Below, piece after piece: positions 11,624 through 22,745 of a DNA stretch of 64,000 bases. Positions within the stretch are counted from its first letter, which is position 1, and each line of letters begins with the position of its first letter. The position numbers were made by a program, and so were the translations under genes. The DNA comes from Paragyromitra xinjiangensis (Eukaryota; Ascomycota; Pezizomycetes; Pezizales; Discinaceae): positions 1,054,001 to 1,118,000 of the forward strand of contig JBCAMK010000022.1 in assembly GCA_038503065.1 (NCBI GenBank), written 5' to 3'. The notes under the pieces are model-generated. The model searched no databases, was not told the origin of the DNA, and saw only the letters and a list, made by a program, of their open reading frames with translations.

Positions 11624-12454
11624 GAACAGCGCAGGGTGGAGCCGTTGGTTAGGGTAGGCGGTTACTGAGCTTTGGGGTTGTGACGGGGGATGAGTGAGTG
11701 TGGTAGTTAGTCACCGAGCTACTCGTGGTAGGGGTTTTCGTGTCTGTAATGATACCGAGGTTTAGTGGGTAAGTACGAAAATAGCACTCAGAAGTTTGGC
11801 TTAAGCTTAGCTAGCCTTACATCGTGAACTGTACCCGTTGTTTTAGCTTCTTTGCTCCACTTTGTTGGACTAAACTACAAAAGTCCTAATCACAGCCTAT
11901 CACTCGCCATAAGTTTCCCGACCATCCTATAAAAATAGTCTAGCTTATGAGGATATCACCTGTCTCTGCTCAACTTACTAATAGCTGCTACTTTACGGTA
12001 ACGGCTATACCGTCTCGCTATCCTCCGTAGTATCAAATTTATGGTGCTTTACGGTAACTACCAACCTACTGATCAATTATTTAGATTCACCAAGTTTGAT
12101 ATCATCATTCTTTATTAGTCCCTCTCACCTTTCCGTTACAAATACTATCCCCGAAGTCCTATTGCACTAAAAACTAGTCAAACAACCCACCCTTTCCATC
12201 CTCACTACGTAACCTACCCTATCCTACCTTAACACCTACCTACAATCATGTCCCTTTGACCTGCCCACATCCCCCAAACCCACCATTCACTTGACAGAAC
12301 CCACCAAGACCCATAAAAAACCATATTTTCGGGCTGTACATACAAACTCTACACACCAAACAAACAAGCAAGCGAAAAAAAGAAAGTAGACCACCACCCA
12401 TTACCACTATATCAGCACAAGCAAAACACCCAGCCAATACATACAACCCCAACA
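11624..12454. other. Intergenic, no gene seen
   Basis: AT-leaning sequence between the F-box remnant and the 3' end of BBC1. No supported gene or RNA gene. The part next to BBC1 (12180-12454) is A/C-rich on the plus strand, so T/G-rich in BBC1's sense, and probably includes its 3' UTR. Confidence 0.4.
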
Positions 12455-15400
12455 TTACCCCTGAACCCCCCATCCAACCCACTCCTTTCCCACCCCTCTC
12501 CATACTTTAACCTCTCCACTCCTCAAATCCCCCACCTTAAACCCCTCAACCTTCACCTTCCTCCCGTCCCTCCCCTGCTCCCACACCCTAACCTTCTTCT
12601 TCGTTCCATCCCACTCACACACAACACCAACGTGGTCTGGCCGTCCTACATCCATACTATACTTCTGGTGCAGTCCGCCTTTATGGCCTTGGAACCTCGC
12701 GTTCCTAAACGTGATTATATCGCCCTGCCGGATCTCATCAAATTGCTGAATACTCGCGTTCGCGAGATTAGCATACACTAATGCACCGTAGCTTCTATTC
12801 CCCGCCGCAGGCAAGATCCCTTTCGCTAACGCGAATAGCTCACGGACGAGAGAGAATGGGTCGCCGTCGCCAACGACAGTTCCTTCCCGCGCTTTAGCCC
12901 CAGCGGAGATTTTAGCGCCGAAGCAGCCGGCGAAGTCTTCGAGTTGGTCTTGACGCGGTTGAGGAGGAGGTGGTTCGTGGCGTTGTGAAAGTTGTGCGGA
13001 TGATGGGTCGGTGGGGTCGTAGTGTGCTGTGATGACAGTTTGGGAGTAGTCGTGGAATAGGACGAAGACTTCTTTAGTGATTGTGCGGCCGCCGCGACGA
13101 GCAGTGACGAGTTCTTCAACCTCAAAGTAGAGTTCGCGGTGGCGTTTTTGGAATACTGGGGGTGGGGTGTTGGGGGTTTTCCACCAGGCGGTTTTTTCGG
13201 ATAGGTCGACGTCACGGGCGACATATTCAGCTACTGGGCGGCTTTGGTCCATTGAACGTCGGCTGCTACTTTGTGCAGGCCCACGGGATACATCAAGGCT
13301 TTGTCTACCACTTGAGCGGGGAGGTGGAGCAGCATGGCTGGGTGGTGGCGGCGGATTTGCCGGTTGTGCTGGGGGCGGCGGGGACTCGTATCTCGGGGAA
13401 TCGTATTTATATGGATCATATTCATCCTCATCATAAACCTCCGGTTCCTGCTGTTGTGGAGGGGGAACTGGAGGCGGCGCAGCACGGGGCATATCCATCG
13501 ATTGTCGTCCCTTCCTACTCGGCGGGGGATTTCCCGGAGGTGGAGGTGGGGGAACACTCCTTGGCGCCATCTGCGGCGATAACGTAGGAGATGGTAACGG
13601 CGTTTCATCATCCCCGCCTTTTCCATGTTCCTTCTTCAATGCGTCTCTGTGTGCAACTTTATTCCCGATATCGGTATCGTAGTCTGCTTCGTACTCTGTC
13701 ACTTCCTCTTCTGTATCAGATGGCCTGTTGCTGCCACTCGCATCGCTCATCCCCGGGCGACTATCATCAACACTATGTCGTGGCGGGGGTCCACTTGGCG
13801 GGGGCGGAGGCGGCGGTCTCGCAACACCCGGAGGCAGGGCAGTACTTGGGGGCGACGGGATTCCACCAGGTACTGGCGGCATCCCACCTGTACCACGTTG
13901 ATAGCTAGCACGCTTATTGAACGGGGGGCTTCCTGGCGCAGGCCCAGTGGGCGACAACTGCATTGGTGTGAAATATGGCTGAGAAACCCGTTTTGAAATC
14001 GGAGAAGTAGGGGTTGTGGCATCGCCATATCCGGATGTTGGACGACCGGACGGAACAAGAGGAGGCCCAGGTGGTGGTGGAGGGGGTGCTGCACGCGGCT
14101 GAACGTCGAGCTCGGAGGTAGTCAATGATAGTTTACTGGGGGGAGCTGACATCTCATCATCAGATGCTGAACCTTCCGAGGGCGATAATATAGGCGGTGG
14201 AAGTTGCGCTATAGCCCTATCAGCATCTACTATACAATTATGTAAGGAACAACATACGTTCAGCCATTGGCGGCGGCGGGGGAGCAGGTCTCTCGCTTGG
14301 CACAGGGGGCGGCGGCGGAGCCGGTCGTTCTAAACGAATTAGCCAACATCCTACAAACTAGCACGGGGACTATACCCTGCGGCAACATCGGCGGACTCAT
14401 CGGCGCCGTTCTCTCCGCCTTTGGACTCGTTGGCATCGGTCTAGGACCTAACGGATGCATCGGCGGGCTCTGCGGCGGCTGCGGCTTCAAATCCTCAACA
14501 TCAACCTCCTCATCACTATCCCTCTCATCGCTAATTTTCCTCCTAGTACCAGCTGTATCCCTCGCTAGCTCTTCATCTTCACTATCCTCCTGTCTTTCAA
14601 CCACCGGTGGAGACTGCACTCTCGGCATCGCGAACGGCAACGCCACAGGCACAGCCTGCGTGGAGTGGCTTGTTAGCGGCCTTTCCTCGTTCTCTTCGGC
14701 AGCTCTCGGTTCTTCATGTTCCTGGATAGCTTTTGCCCCAGAACTCTTCTTCTTCTTCGGCGGCGCTGGCGGGGGCGCTCCCATCGGGATCCCCATCGGT
14801 GGGCCAAACATACCATGCATGCCCATTCCACCGCTCATTTTAGCTATTCTCTCTCTAATAGCAATCTTACGGGCTACTTCTGGATCAATCTCCTCCTCTT
14901 CATCGTCATCCGAGGCGACATCCGGGGTGTCATCATTAGCACCTTCGTCGTCTCCGTCATCGGATTTATCTTCCCGCTGGGCGGTAGATGGACGAGCTCT
15001 ATGAGCATTAGGGTTTTCCTCTGCAATCGAAGAAGTATCTGCATCCCCTGCGCTGGATTCTGCAGTCCCGTGGTCATCCCTACTAATGTCTATACTCTTT
15101 TTTGGCCTAGCCGGCTCCTCTTCCTCGTGGTCTCTATCCCGGGTGGAGTCATATGACTTTCTTCCATGGTAGGTTTCTTCTTGTATTGGCGCACTATGGG
15201 AAATTTCCTCAGTGTCCGCCCCACCTGTAGCCTGCTCACTTTCTGTTCTTTTCGGCTTCGGGGGTCTTTTCGGTTTCCCGCCACCCAGGCCGCCAGAGGG
15301 GTCCAGTTGCTGGGTCTGCAACAACGCAATCCGATCTTTCAGCGCCAACTTCGGTCTTTCTTCTTCCTTATCTCTTTCCTGCTCGATAGACCTCCTCGAG

Positions 15401-16218
15401 GTATCCTCTGTAGTCTCCGCACGAATATAATTCGATTCATCATCGCGCTTTGGCTTCGGCACGTGCTGATTTGGCGGCGGCACATACGAGTTCTTACTCG
15501 GTGGCGGGGCAACAAACGGCTTCTTGATGAAGTTGACCGGAGGTTTATGCGGATTGTAGGGCGTAATCGGGGCAGCAGAAGCGTTATTAAACAGCGCCAA
15601 ACGATCCTTAAATGAGCTCGGTTTCTGCGGAGGTGGCGGTTTATTCGATGTTTGCTTCGGCTCTGCTGCCTGCTGTGGCGGAGCAGGCTTCGGTGTGAAA
15701 ACCGGTGGTTTGGGAGCCGGTGGAGAAGCTGGAGTAACGCGTCTGTCCTCCTGTGGCGGGGATCTTGGTTCTTCCGCACGTGGCGGAGACCTAAATTCCT
15801 GTTTCAGGGCAGCAACTGGGGAGGCTATTGTAGAACTTGTAGATGGTCTAGAGGAGCTGGTATTCACTGTAGCGGCTCTTTCAGACTGCGGGGAACCGTA
15901 GGTGGGTGATTTCACATGTTCTTCCTGCGGCAGGTCCTGGGGTTCTTCCACAACCTTCTTCCTCCCGCCACCGCCAGGACGCGTAGGTCGTGGGGGAAGT
16001 TCCACAACGATGCGCTCGACGAAGTTCTTGGGGAAGATTCCCTGCTTGAGCGCGCCGCTAGAGCGGTCAGTGTATTCGCCGTAGTACCAGTCTGCATCTT
16101 CTTCCTCCGTCACGGTGATGATCTCGTCGGCGGGGAAATTGAGGTCGTCGTCGTGGGGAGAGGCGTAGTCGAAGAGGGCTTTGACCTTGAAAGGCGGGGC
16201 TGTCGAGGTGTTGGCCAT
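12455..16218 (-). CDS. BBC1: Bbc1/Mti1-type SH3 protein of cortical actin patches
   Basis: Bbc1 (Mti1) binds type I myosin and WASP through its SH3 domain and restrains Arp2/3 actin assembly at endocytic patches. Exons 16218-14376, 14329-14258 and 14208-12455 join to 1,222 residues; both introns (46 and 49 nt) are needed to keep the proline-rich frame open. Residues about 8-68 form an SH3 domain ([34 protein letters not shown]). A long disordered middle is rich in proline, with many PPPPP runs, acidic patches and repeated [16 protein letters not shown] motifs. The last 230 residues match the cysteine-proteinase-fold domain found in Bbc1/Aim3 proteins, with [18 protein letters not shown] and DHVGVV visible. 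The position where NlpC/P60 enzymes carry the nucleophile reads SYGALVY, so catalysis looks lost. The start is the ATG at 16218; the three codons before it lead back to a TTG. Confidence 0.92.
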
Positions 16219-16905
16219 GACGGGCAATCAACCTCCGGGAGGGGGGTGCTGGTGAGGAGAGGGAGCTATAGTTTTAGGGTGAGGTCTAGAAGTGTGTACA
16301 GGAAGTGTGGGATGGTGGGCGGTGTTTCCGAGGTGAATATGGATGGTTGGAGATAGTTGTGGTGGTGGAGGTGAGTCTACAGTTGAGTAGCGGCCGTTCC
16401 CGGTAAAGGTGAGGAGGAGTACGTCAGCGCGCGAACATGGATTAGAGGAAGGATTCGGTGTTCTCTGTACACCCCGCAATTGGCGTTCAGGAACGGATAA
16501 TAGCAGGGAAAGATCAAAGGGAGTTCGGGATAGCAGAGGAGCAGCACAAGGCGGGGGATAACGATAGGAGCAGTAGAGCAGCGATAGGAGGGGAGATAGT
16601 ACTTAATCCGAGATCTAGAGAACTCCACTCGAGCAAGAGATAGACAGAGAATAGAGAATAGAGAAGAGAATAGAGAATAGAGAATAGACAAGAGGGAATA
16701 GAAATTGACTGAGGGGAAACTCCAAAGGCAGAAAGAAGCAGTGGCGGGGTTGAGTGTGGCTGGTGAAGAGTGGCCGAGTAAGTGGCTGGGCAACTACCTT
16801 GCTGTGGCTGACGATTGATAAGCTGTGGCTTGACCTTCGTCTTTATTAACAAATCCTCTATCGGTAGAACAGCTATCCACTCTCTTGCCACATCCCACCC
16901 CCACC
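16219..16905. promoter_or_regulatory. Shared promoter of BBC1 and RTR1
   Basis: This 687-bp gap separates two divergent genes. It contains a purine-rich simple repeat of GAGAATA units (about 16629-16690). The RTR1 start sits in a strong CCACCATGG context. No TATA box is obvious. Confidence 0.4.
16629..16690. repeat. GAGAATA purine microsatellite
   Basis: Imperfect tandem units of GAGAATA/GAGAAGA, purine only on the plus strand, lying between BBC1 and RTR1. Confidence 0.6.
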
Positions 16906-17790
16906 ATGGCTTCCCAACCCCCAAAATCAATCCTTAAAAAAACACCCTACAAACCCTCCCCCCTCAGCCAATCCACCCCCTCCCCCTCCCCATCCAAACC
17001 CACCCCAGCAGAAGCCCGCGCAATAGCCCTCTCCCACGCCCACGCCCTCCAGATCCGCAAAGCCCTCGAACTCTCCATCCTCACCTCCCTTGAAGAACTC
17101 GTCGACTACCCCACCCCCCACAATGACACCCACACCCTAAAACGCCACCTCCGCTACTTCCAACCATCCGACTACGACTCTCTAATAGAAGAACGCAACA
17201 TCCTCTCCCTCTGCGGATACGCCCTCTGCCCACACCCCAAACCAGCCCCTAAAACACCCTCCAAATACGTCCTCGTCGATAAAGGCCGCACCTCCATGCG
17301 TTTCGTCGAGCGCTCCAAACTCGATCGCTTCTGCTCCGATACCTGTGCGCGTCGGGGTCTATGGCTGCGTGTGCAGCTTAACGACGAGCCATCGTGGCTT
17401 CGTGGGGATGTACTAGAGGGTGTGGAGGTCGGTGCGAAGGGGGAGGTGTATGGGTTAGATTTAGAAGGGGAGAGGTGGGATGGGAAGGGGATGGTGTTGT
17501 TGGAGGAGGTGGAGACGAGTAGGGAGGCTAGAGATGTGAAGAAGGGGGATTTGAAGAGGTTGATAGAGGAGTTGCAGGGGTTGGGGATTGAGAGTAAGGG
17601 GTTGTTGGGGAAGGTTGAGGGAAAGTCGTTAGGTTTTAGTATTGAAGAGAAGGAGGTCTCTGAGGTTGCTGTGCCCCCAGTTGAGGTGGAGGCGGGGATG
17701 GCGGCGTTGGCGATTGAAGGGTATACTCCGAGACGGGGGCCGGAGGATTATCTTCCGAAGAATAGGAAGGTTCAGGTTTTGGAGGAGTAG
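16906..17790 (+). CDS. RTR1: RNA polymerase II CTD phosphatase Rtr1/RPAP2 homologue
   Basis: Rtr1/RPAP2 is an atypical zinc-binding protein that removes phosphate from the RNA polymerase II C-terminal domain and helps import the polymerase. A single exon encodes 294 residues from the ATG at 16906 (CCACCATGG). The frame opens slightly upstream but only with a TTG. Zinc ligands of the Rtr1 domain are visible as LCGYALCPHP (about residue 100) and RFCSDTCARRGLWLRVQL (about 140). N-terminal to it lies a helical segment (EARAIALSHAHALQIRKALE) typical of the family. Codon use switches abruptly near 17380, from nearly all C-ending codons to G-rich codons. Confidence 0.88.
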   Translation: MASQPPKSILKKTPYKPSPLSQSTPSPSPSKPTPAEARAIALSHAHALQIRKALELSILTSLEELVDYPTPHNDTHTLKRHLRYFQPSDYDSLIEERNILSLCGYALCPHPKPAPKTPSKYVLVDKGRTSMRFVERSKLDRFCSDTCARRGLWLRVQLNDEPSWLRGDVLEGVEVGAKGEVYGLDLEGERWDGKGMVLLEEVETSREARDVKKGDLKRLIEELQGLGIESKGLLGKVEGKSLGFSIEEKEVSEVAVPPVEVEAGMAALAIEGYTPRRGPEDYLPKNRKVQVLEE

Positions 17791-18813
17791 CGTTGCTTGC
17801 TTTATGGAGTTTGGAAAATTGGCTTTATTTGTGGTGTATTTTTACGGGTTGTATTGAATAATAGATCAGGTTTGAAATACGGAAGGGGTGGCTCAACGTC
17901 AGCCCTTGAGGCTAGCAAAATAATCGTAATGGTACGGATTATAGTTATCTTGAGAAGACCGGTATCCAGCTACTATAGGCCTCCTTATCGACTGTCGAAC
18001 AAAGCACGAACGCCCATTAACTAACTACAGAGCTGAATACATCTCGTAGAAAGAACATAAAAAAAGTAGAAAAGCTCCTCTATAAACAACAGCCGCCTAA
18101 GTAATCCCAAGCTTACAAAGTATCCAAAAAAGAACTACGCTAAAAAAAAGCTTATAGGAGAATAGCGCTAAATAATACGAGTAGCCAACACAGTATGTTG
18201 GGGAGTAGATATTTTCATCAACAGGATAATCTGTAGCGAGTGATTAGCTATGATTATAATGTTTTTGTCGGGAATATGACCCTATGGTGGAGACACGCTG
18301 GTTTATTAGCGGAGGTAGTTCGAATGTGTATTGGGATTTAGTGTGATTAGATGTGAATCTACAACTGGTGGTGTTTCGTGGTTCTCTTGCGTTTCATGTC
18401 ATATTATCTGGTAATGAAAGCAACTCCGGTCATAACACCCAGTTTGCTTTCTCGGGATAACACATTAGTGAGATCGTGTAGAAGGTCATTAAGAATACAT
18501 GATACTTGAGAAACCAAGATCGAGAACAAAATAATGGAATAATCAAGGATAGTATAACCGCTGCAGAAAGAGACAAGTAAAACGATACGGGATGAGGATG
18601 AACTACTGATATAAAATTCTGTAGAAACCAACAATGATCTAGCTCACGCTCAAAAACACGAGCCCCTGCCACAAATATTTCCTAAACCCTTACCAATCAT
18701 AGCCAAAATAATTGAAACATAAAATAGTACCCCAAAAACCAAACAGCACAACCTCCCTTCATTCTTTCCCTAGCCAGTCACCGCGACGTTACCGTAGCAT
18801 GGGGGTATAATTC
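17791..18813. other. Intergenic, no gene seen
   Basis: AT-rich DNA with A-runs between the convergent 3' ends of RTR1 and the F-box/ankyrin gene. The two overlapping minus-strand frames near 18404-18672 are hydrophobic and low-complexity, with no motif; I do not call them. Confidence 0.4.
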
Positions 18814-20352
18814 TCAGTCACTCGCGTGCACAGAAAGAAATCTTTTGTCTACAAACGAACAGTACGGCGCCAGAGTGAAATATTTTCTCAGCCCCTCTGA
18901 AATCTCCGGCCTTCCAAACGAATCCACACCATCAACATCTGCCCCATAATCCAATAGCATTCCAACAACCATTTTCGAGTGCTTCGCTGCAAGCTGAAGT
19001 GGGGTCTTATGTCTCTTATCCCGCAGATTGACGTTCGCTCCAGCATCTAGCAACATTTTGATCCCTTCCCTAGGCATCTGACATTTTATGGCGATATGGA
19101 GTGCTGTTCGTCCCTCTGGATTTTGTATGTTGACATCAACACCATACTCAATTAGCATCGCCACGAATAATGCCTTCTTATCTTTTTGAAGAAGCCGCAC
19201 TACAACATGGAGTGCTGTCCAGCCGTGACTATCCACAGCTGAGGGATCCGCTCCATTCTCGAGCAACCATCGGGTAGTGGGCTCGTGTGCTTCCATCTGA
19301 TAGGAACGTATTGGATAGGAGCGTATTGGTATGTGGAGCAGCAGCGGGGCGCGCCGATCGCCTTTGCATTTCTCGTTGATATCGGCACCCTTCTCGATTA
19401 ACAACCCCCCTATCTCTACTGGAGGTTGAGTAACGCTGCTGTTTAGTAATACTCGAAGAGGTGACCTTCCACTAAGATCTCGTGCATTAGGGTCAGCTCC
19501 ATTTTCCAGGAGAAATTTTGCTGTTGCATCATTGAGACTCTCTATTGCTAAGTGTAAGGGCGTGATTTTATAGCAAAACCGGATATTAACGTCCAAGCCC
19601 CTCCTTAAGAGCACTCCAATCGACTTTGGCCCAAATTTCTCCACCGCAGCAGACATCGCATAACCACGTTCCTGGGACCCCTCGAGACAAACATACTCAA
19701 ACAACAATGCCGCTAAAGTATCATTTCCCCGACGTACGTAAGAAATAGGACTATGTCCATCGAGGGGCATGGAGGGGTCATAGGCTCCATGTTGAAGTAG
19801 TAACCTAACCGCTGATTCATCCTCCCTTCGTATGGCTATATGCAGAGGCGTATACCCATCGAGGTCTACCATATCAAGGTTGGCCCCAGCCTGTAGTAAA
19901 AGCCTGAGTAATCGCTCATCATCATTTTCCAGCGCCCAGTGGGGTGCTAGGACAATATTCCCTTTCTGGTCCTTTGTTACGAGATTGGGCCATTGATTTA
20001 AAATGACTGTGACAAGGTCGCTACCGTACTGCACTGCGGGATCGTAGTTATGATTGGTAATATGATACCATTCCTCGTCGCCCGTCTGATAACTACGCAA
20101 ATAGTCTACGCAAACAACAATCTTAGGACCCTTATCCATCAACAGCCGAAGGATTGATTCGTTTCGGCTTGCAACCGCCCGGTAGAGCGCCTTCTCTACA
20201 TATTCACTTTTTATAGCGAGGCTCCTTAATACTGGTTGTAGAAGGGATGCGAAGGCCCGGTTGACTAGGAGAAGAGCGTGGACGTCACCTAGTTGCTTGA
20301 GATTCTCTACAACCAGCAGAGTGAGTTCTAGCGGGAGATTGCAGATCGACAT
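18814..20352 (-). CDS. F-box and ankyrin-repeat protein (paralogue 1)
   Basis: Intronless gene of 512 residues. Residues 1-47 (MSICNLPLELTLLVVENLKQLGDVHALLLVNRAFASLLQPVLRSLAI; start and end shown as separate motifs LPLELTLLV and NRAFASLL) form an F-box, which would bind Skp1. The rest is a run of ankyrin repeats with clear hallmarks such as DGYTPLHIAIRREDESAVRLLLQ, KITPLHLAIESL, HGWTALHVVVRLL, GRTALHIAIKC and HKTPLQLAAKHSK. Such proteins are plausible substrate receptors of SCF ubiquitin ligases, with the repeats as the recognition surface; no substrate can be inferred. It shares architecture with 57769-59394: the same F-box start, a spacer with a YVEKAL/YIMNAL segment and an RNE[SG] motif. 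The two genes are therefore likely paralogues of one expanded family. Confidence 0.88.
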   Translation of the reverse strand: MSICNLPLELTLLVVENLKQLGDVHALLLVNRAFASLLQPVLRSLAIKSEYVEKALYRAVASRNESILRLLMDKGPKIVVCVDYLRSYQTGDEEWYHITNHNYDPAVQYGSDLVTVILNQWPNLVTKDQKGNIVLAPHWALENDDERLLRLLLQAGANLDMVDLDGYTPLHIAIRREDESAVRLLLQHGAYDPSMPLDGHSPISYVRRGNDTLAALLFEYVCLEGSQERGYAMSAAVEKFGPKSIGVLLRRGLDVNIRFCYKITPLHLAIESLNDATAKFLLENGADPNARDLSGRSPLRVLLNSSVTQPPVEIGGLLIEKGADINEKCKGDRRAPLLLHIPIRSYPIRSYQMEAHEPTTRWLLENGADPSAVDSHGWTALHVVVRLLQKDKKALFVAMLIEYGVDVNIQNPEGRTALHIAIKCQMPREGIKMLLDAGANVNLRDKRHKTPLQLAAKHSKMVVGMLLDYGADVDGVDSFGRPEISEGLRKYFTLAPYCSFVDKRFLSVHASD

Positions 20353-21407
20353 GTAGAGACGGTTTTTATCGTGTTCAACCCTGAGTACTGCAGAGAGTGA
20401 TCAGTTCACCCCATCCTGGCTTCTTTAGACGTTGGCAACCTACTTACCCGTTTGTCTATTTCTTCCGTTTACGGCACGCCTCTAGTACCATAGAACCTTC
20501 TGCGAGGAGTAATTGGTTTCGTGGCCGTGGAGATCAAATGAAGATTGGTGAAAAGGAAGTGGTATTCTAGAGGAAAGGGGTGGTGGGGATGGAACGAGCC
20601 CTCCAAGCTCGATTTCACGGGGATGCCAAGCTAATCTGAAACATTTGGCGGTTATGCATAAACGGTAACTCGCAGAAACAAACCCCTTAGTGCTAGAGAA
20701 TTCCCGTTACAAAATAGATAAACTCTCCGCTGTCAACTCAAAATTCCACCAAAATCCGACAAAATTATTCTTATACTGGTGGTAAGACACCACTAGTCAT
20801 GGTTTCTTCAAACTAACTCACTTAACTTCTCATCGTTAGGATAGTATATCGTTTTATTCACCCTCGAACCAGCGATCCTATGGCCAGAATGTACTTGCCA
20901 GCCAAATACCAAAAGGCGGTTTTGTCCTACGCTTTTCCAGCCAGAGAGAGGATGCATGTAGTTCAAAAGGTATGAGTTTGCCAGGACCATACTCTTATAA
21001 AGCCAAGGGATTGTGCACCAACAATACACACGTGTACAGACCACGGTTCGATAATATATTGCATTTAGTGTAAATAACAAAATGATTCAGTATTTGCGAG
21101 CTATTACCCGAAGCCAACCTATGCCAAATTAAGTATGTTGAGACTTCTACTCGCCGGATCTAATATGGGTGTATTGTTGAGCGCTACACGTGCATGTATT
21201 CGATTCCGTGCAGGTGTCACAGGTCAGGAACGGAAGCTGTTTAAAGTGATAGAGTAATGCATAAGAACTACATTTACTTCTCGATAGCCTCTATGAGCTC
21301 TAACCCTAGCAGTTAATAGCTCTAGTTATGTGGTCGCGAAGTTGTATATTTATTGCAGCCTTGCTGACTGATTATTCTCTAAGCGTAGGTCTCACCAAGA
21401 ACAGGCC
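20353..21407. other. Intergenic upstream of an ankyrin gene, no gene seen
   Basis: Contains the promoter of the F-box/ankyrin gene and about 800 bp of AT-rich DNA with no supported feature. The 90-codon minus-strand frame at 20808-21080 shows no motif. Confidence 0.35.
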
Positions 21408-21416
21408 TTACCTTGA

Positions 21417-22666
21417 TAGCCTCGTACCCAGGCTGTTAGGAAGCGTGTGGCGATGAAGGCAACGGCGCTAATCCAAATTAGGCAAATTCAGCGTTCACTT
21501 TCTAACAGCCTGGTGGATTTGCTCGCCAAAACCTCCACCTAAAATTAAAACTCAATCAACCAATTGCGGCTTCAGCCTGTAGGGCTCTTTTGAGCCTCAG
21601 GAATACAGCGCGCAAGTTGGTTTTTCGGGCCGCAGTGTAGTTGGGTGTCAATATCGTACTTTTGCAGTATTAGTATATAAAAGCATGCAGCTTTAATGGA
21701 GCAAGCTGCGCACACCCAACCGCAATAGTTCAAAAGTGCGGTCAATATGTACAAGGGGGTTTTTGCCCATAGGAATCGATTCCTGTAGTCAAATTTGACC
21801 TGCAGGGCTTTTTTGTATGCTATATTTGAGGTGCAATAGGCCTCTACAAACGCCAAGGCGCGCCAAGCAATATCAACGAAAGTTATAAATACTCAATTGC
21901 ACACCCAACCAAGCAGTGTGGGGCCTGCGGTCCTACGGGAATCGATTTCTATGGGTCAAAATACCCTTATTCAATAGGGGTAGTAGGTATGTTCATTGTA
22001 CCGCAGTGTGAGGTGTGCCTTTTATAGAGTAAGCAGTTGTAGTGTTCATCCATGACTAGAAATATCACAGCTACATATAGGGCAACAGACCTTGCGGTAT
22101 ATTACGCGCACTTGATACCTCTATTGAATAGGGGTATTTCGACCCATAGAAATCGATTCCCGTAGGACCGCAGGCCCCACACTGCTTGGTTGGGTGTGCA
22201 ATTGAGTATTTATAACTTTCGTTGATATTGCTTGGCGCGCCTTGGCGTTTGTAGAGGCCTATTGCACCTCAAATATAGCATACAAAAAAGCCCTGCAGGT
22301 CAAATTTGACTACAGGAATCGATTCCTATGGGCAAAAACCCCCTTGTACATATTGACCGCACTTATGAACTATTGCGGTTGGGTGTGCGCAGCTTGCTCT
22401 ATTAGAGCCGTACTGCTAGTCAATTTTCTATCAATCTAAGCTGCGGCCTAAAAAACCAACCTGCGCACTATGATCCTGAGGCTCAAAAGAGCCCTACAGG
22501 CTGAAGCCGCAATTGGTTGATTGAGTTTTAATTTTAGGTGGAGGTTTCCGATAGCAATTCCACCAGGCTGTAGGAGCGAGAATCTGATTTTGGATGTCTG
22601 TGGCGCATAATGTGGCGCTCAGCAAAATCACCCGCCAACGAACCTACAGCCTGGCGAGCGAGGCTA
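21417..22666. mobile_element. 1,250-bp fold-back transposon with 9-bp target duplication
   Basis: The whole element is a long inverted repeat. The ends are TAGCCTCG and CGAGGCTA, and a perfect 9-bp direct repeat TTACCTTGA flanks it at 21408-21416 and 22667-22675. The inner arms 21699-21957 and 22141-22399 are inverse copies of 259 bp with, by my reading, one mismatch. A second matched block (21533-21601 with about 22482-22550) lies further out, with a diverged portion between. The centre, about 21990-22115, is single copy. Each outer end also holds a small nested hairpin bounded by CCAGGCTGT and its complement (about 21426-21514 and 22563-22654). The 9-bp duplication points to Mutator-like transposition. 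No transposase is present; two mirror-image open frames in the arms are only a consequence of the inverted repeat. Confidence 0.9.
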
Positions 22667-22745
22667 TTACCTTGATGCATCGTCGCGTCCACACCCAGGC
22701 TGCAACATCAGGCTGCTAAATACATCGTACCCAAAATCCCAAATT

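Noticed and set aside
14267..15615. Long plus-strand frames (up to 245 codons) opposite BBC1
   Set aside because: They mirror the proline- and glutamate-rich BBC1 exons; the SH3 domain and splice sites fix the minus strand as coding.
21572..22439. Two mirror-image frames beginning MAFVEAYCTSNIAY
   Set aside because: They are the same sequence read from the two arms of the inverted repeat; no domain, and the frames diverge where the arms do.
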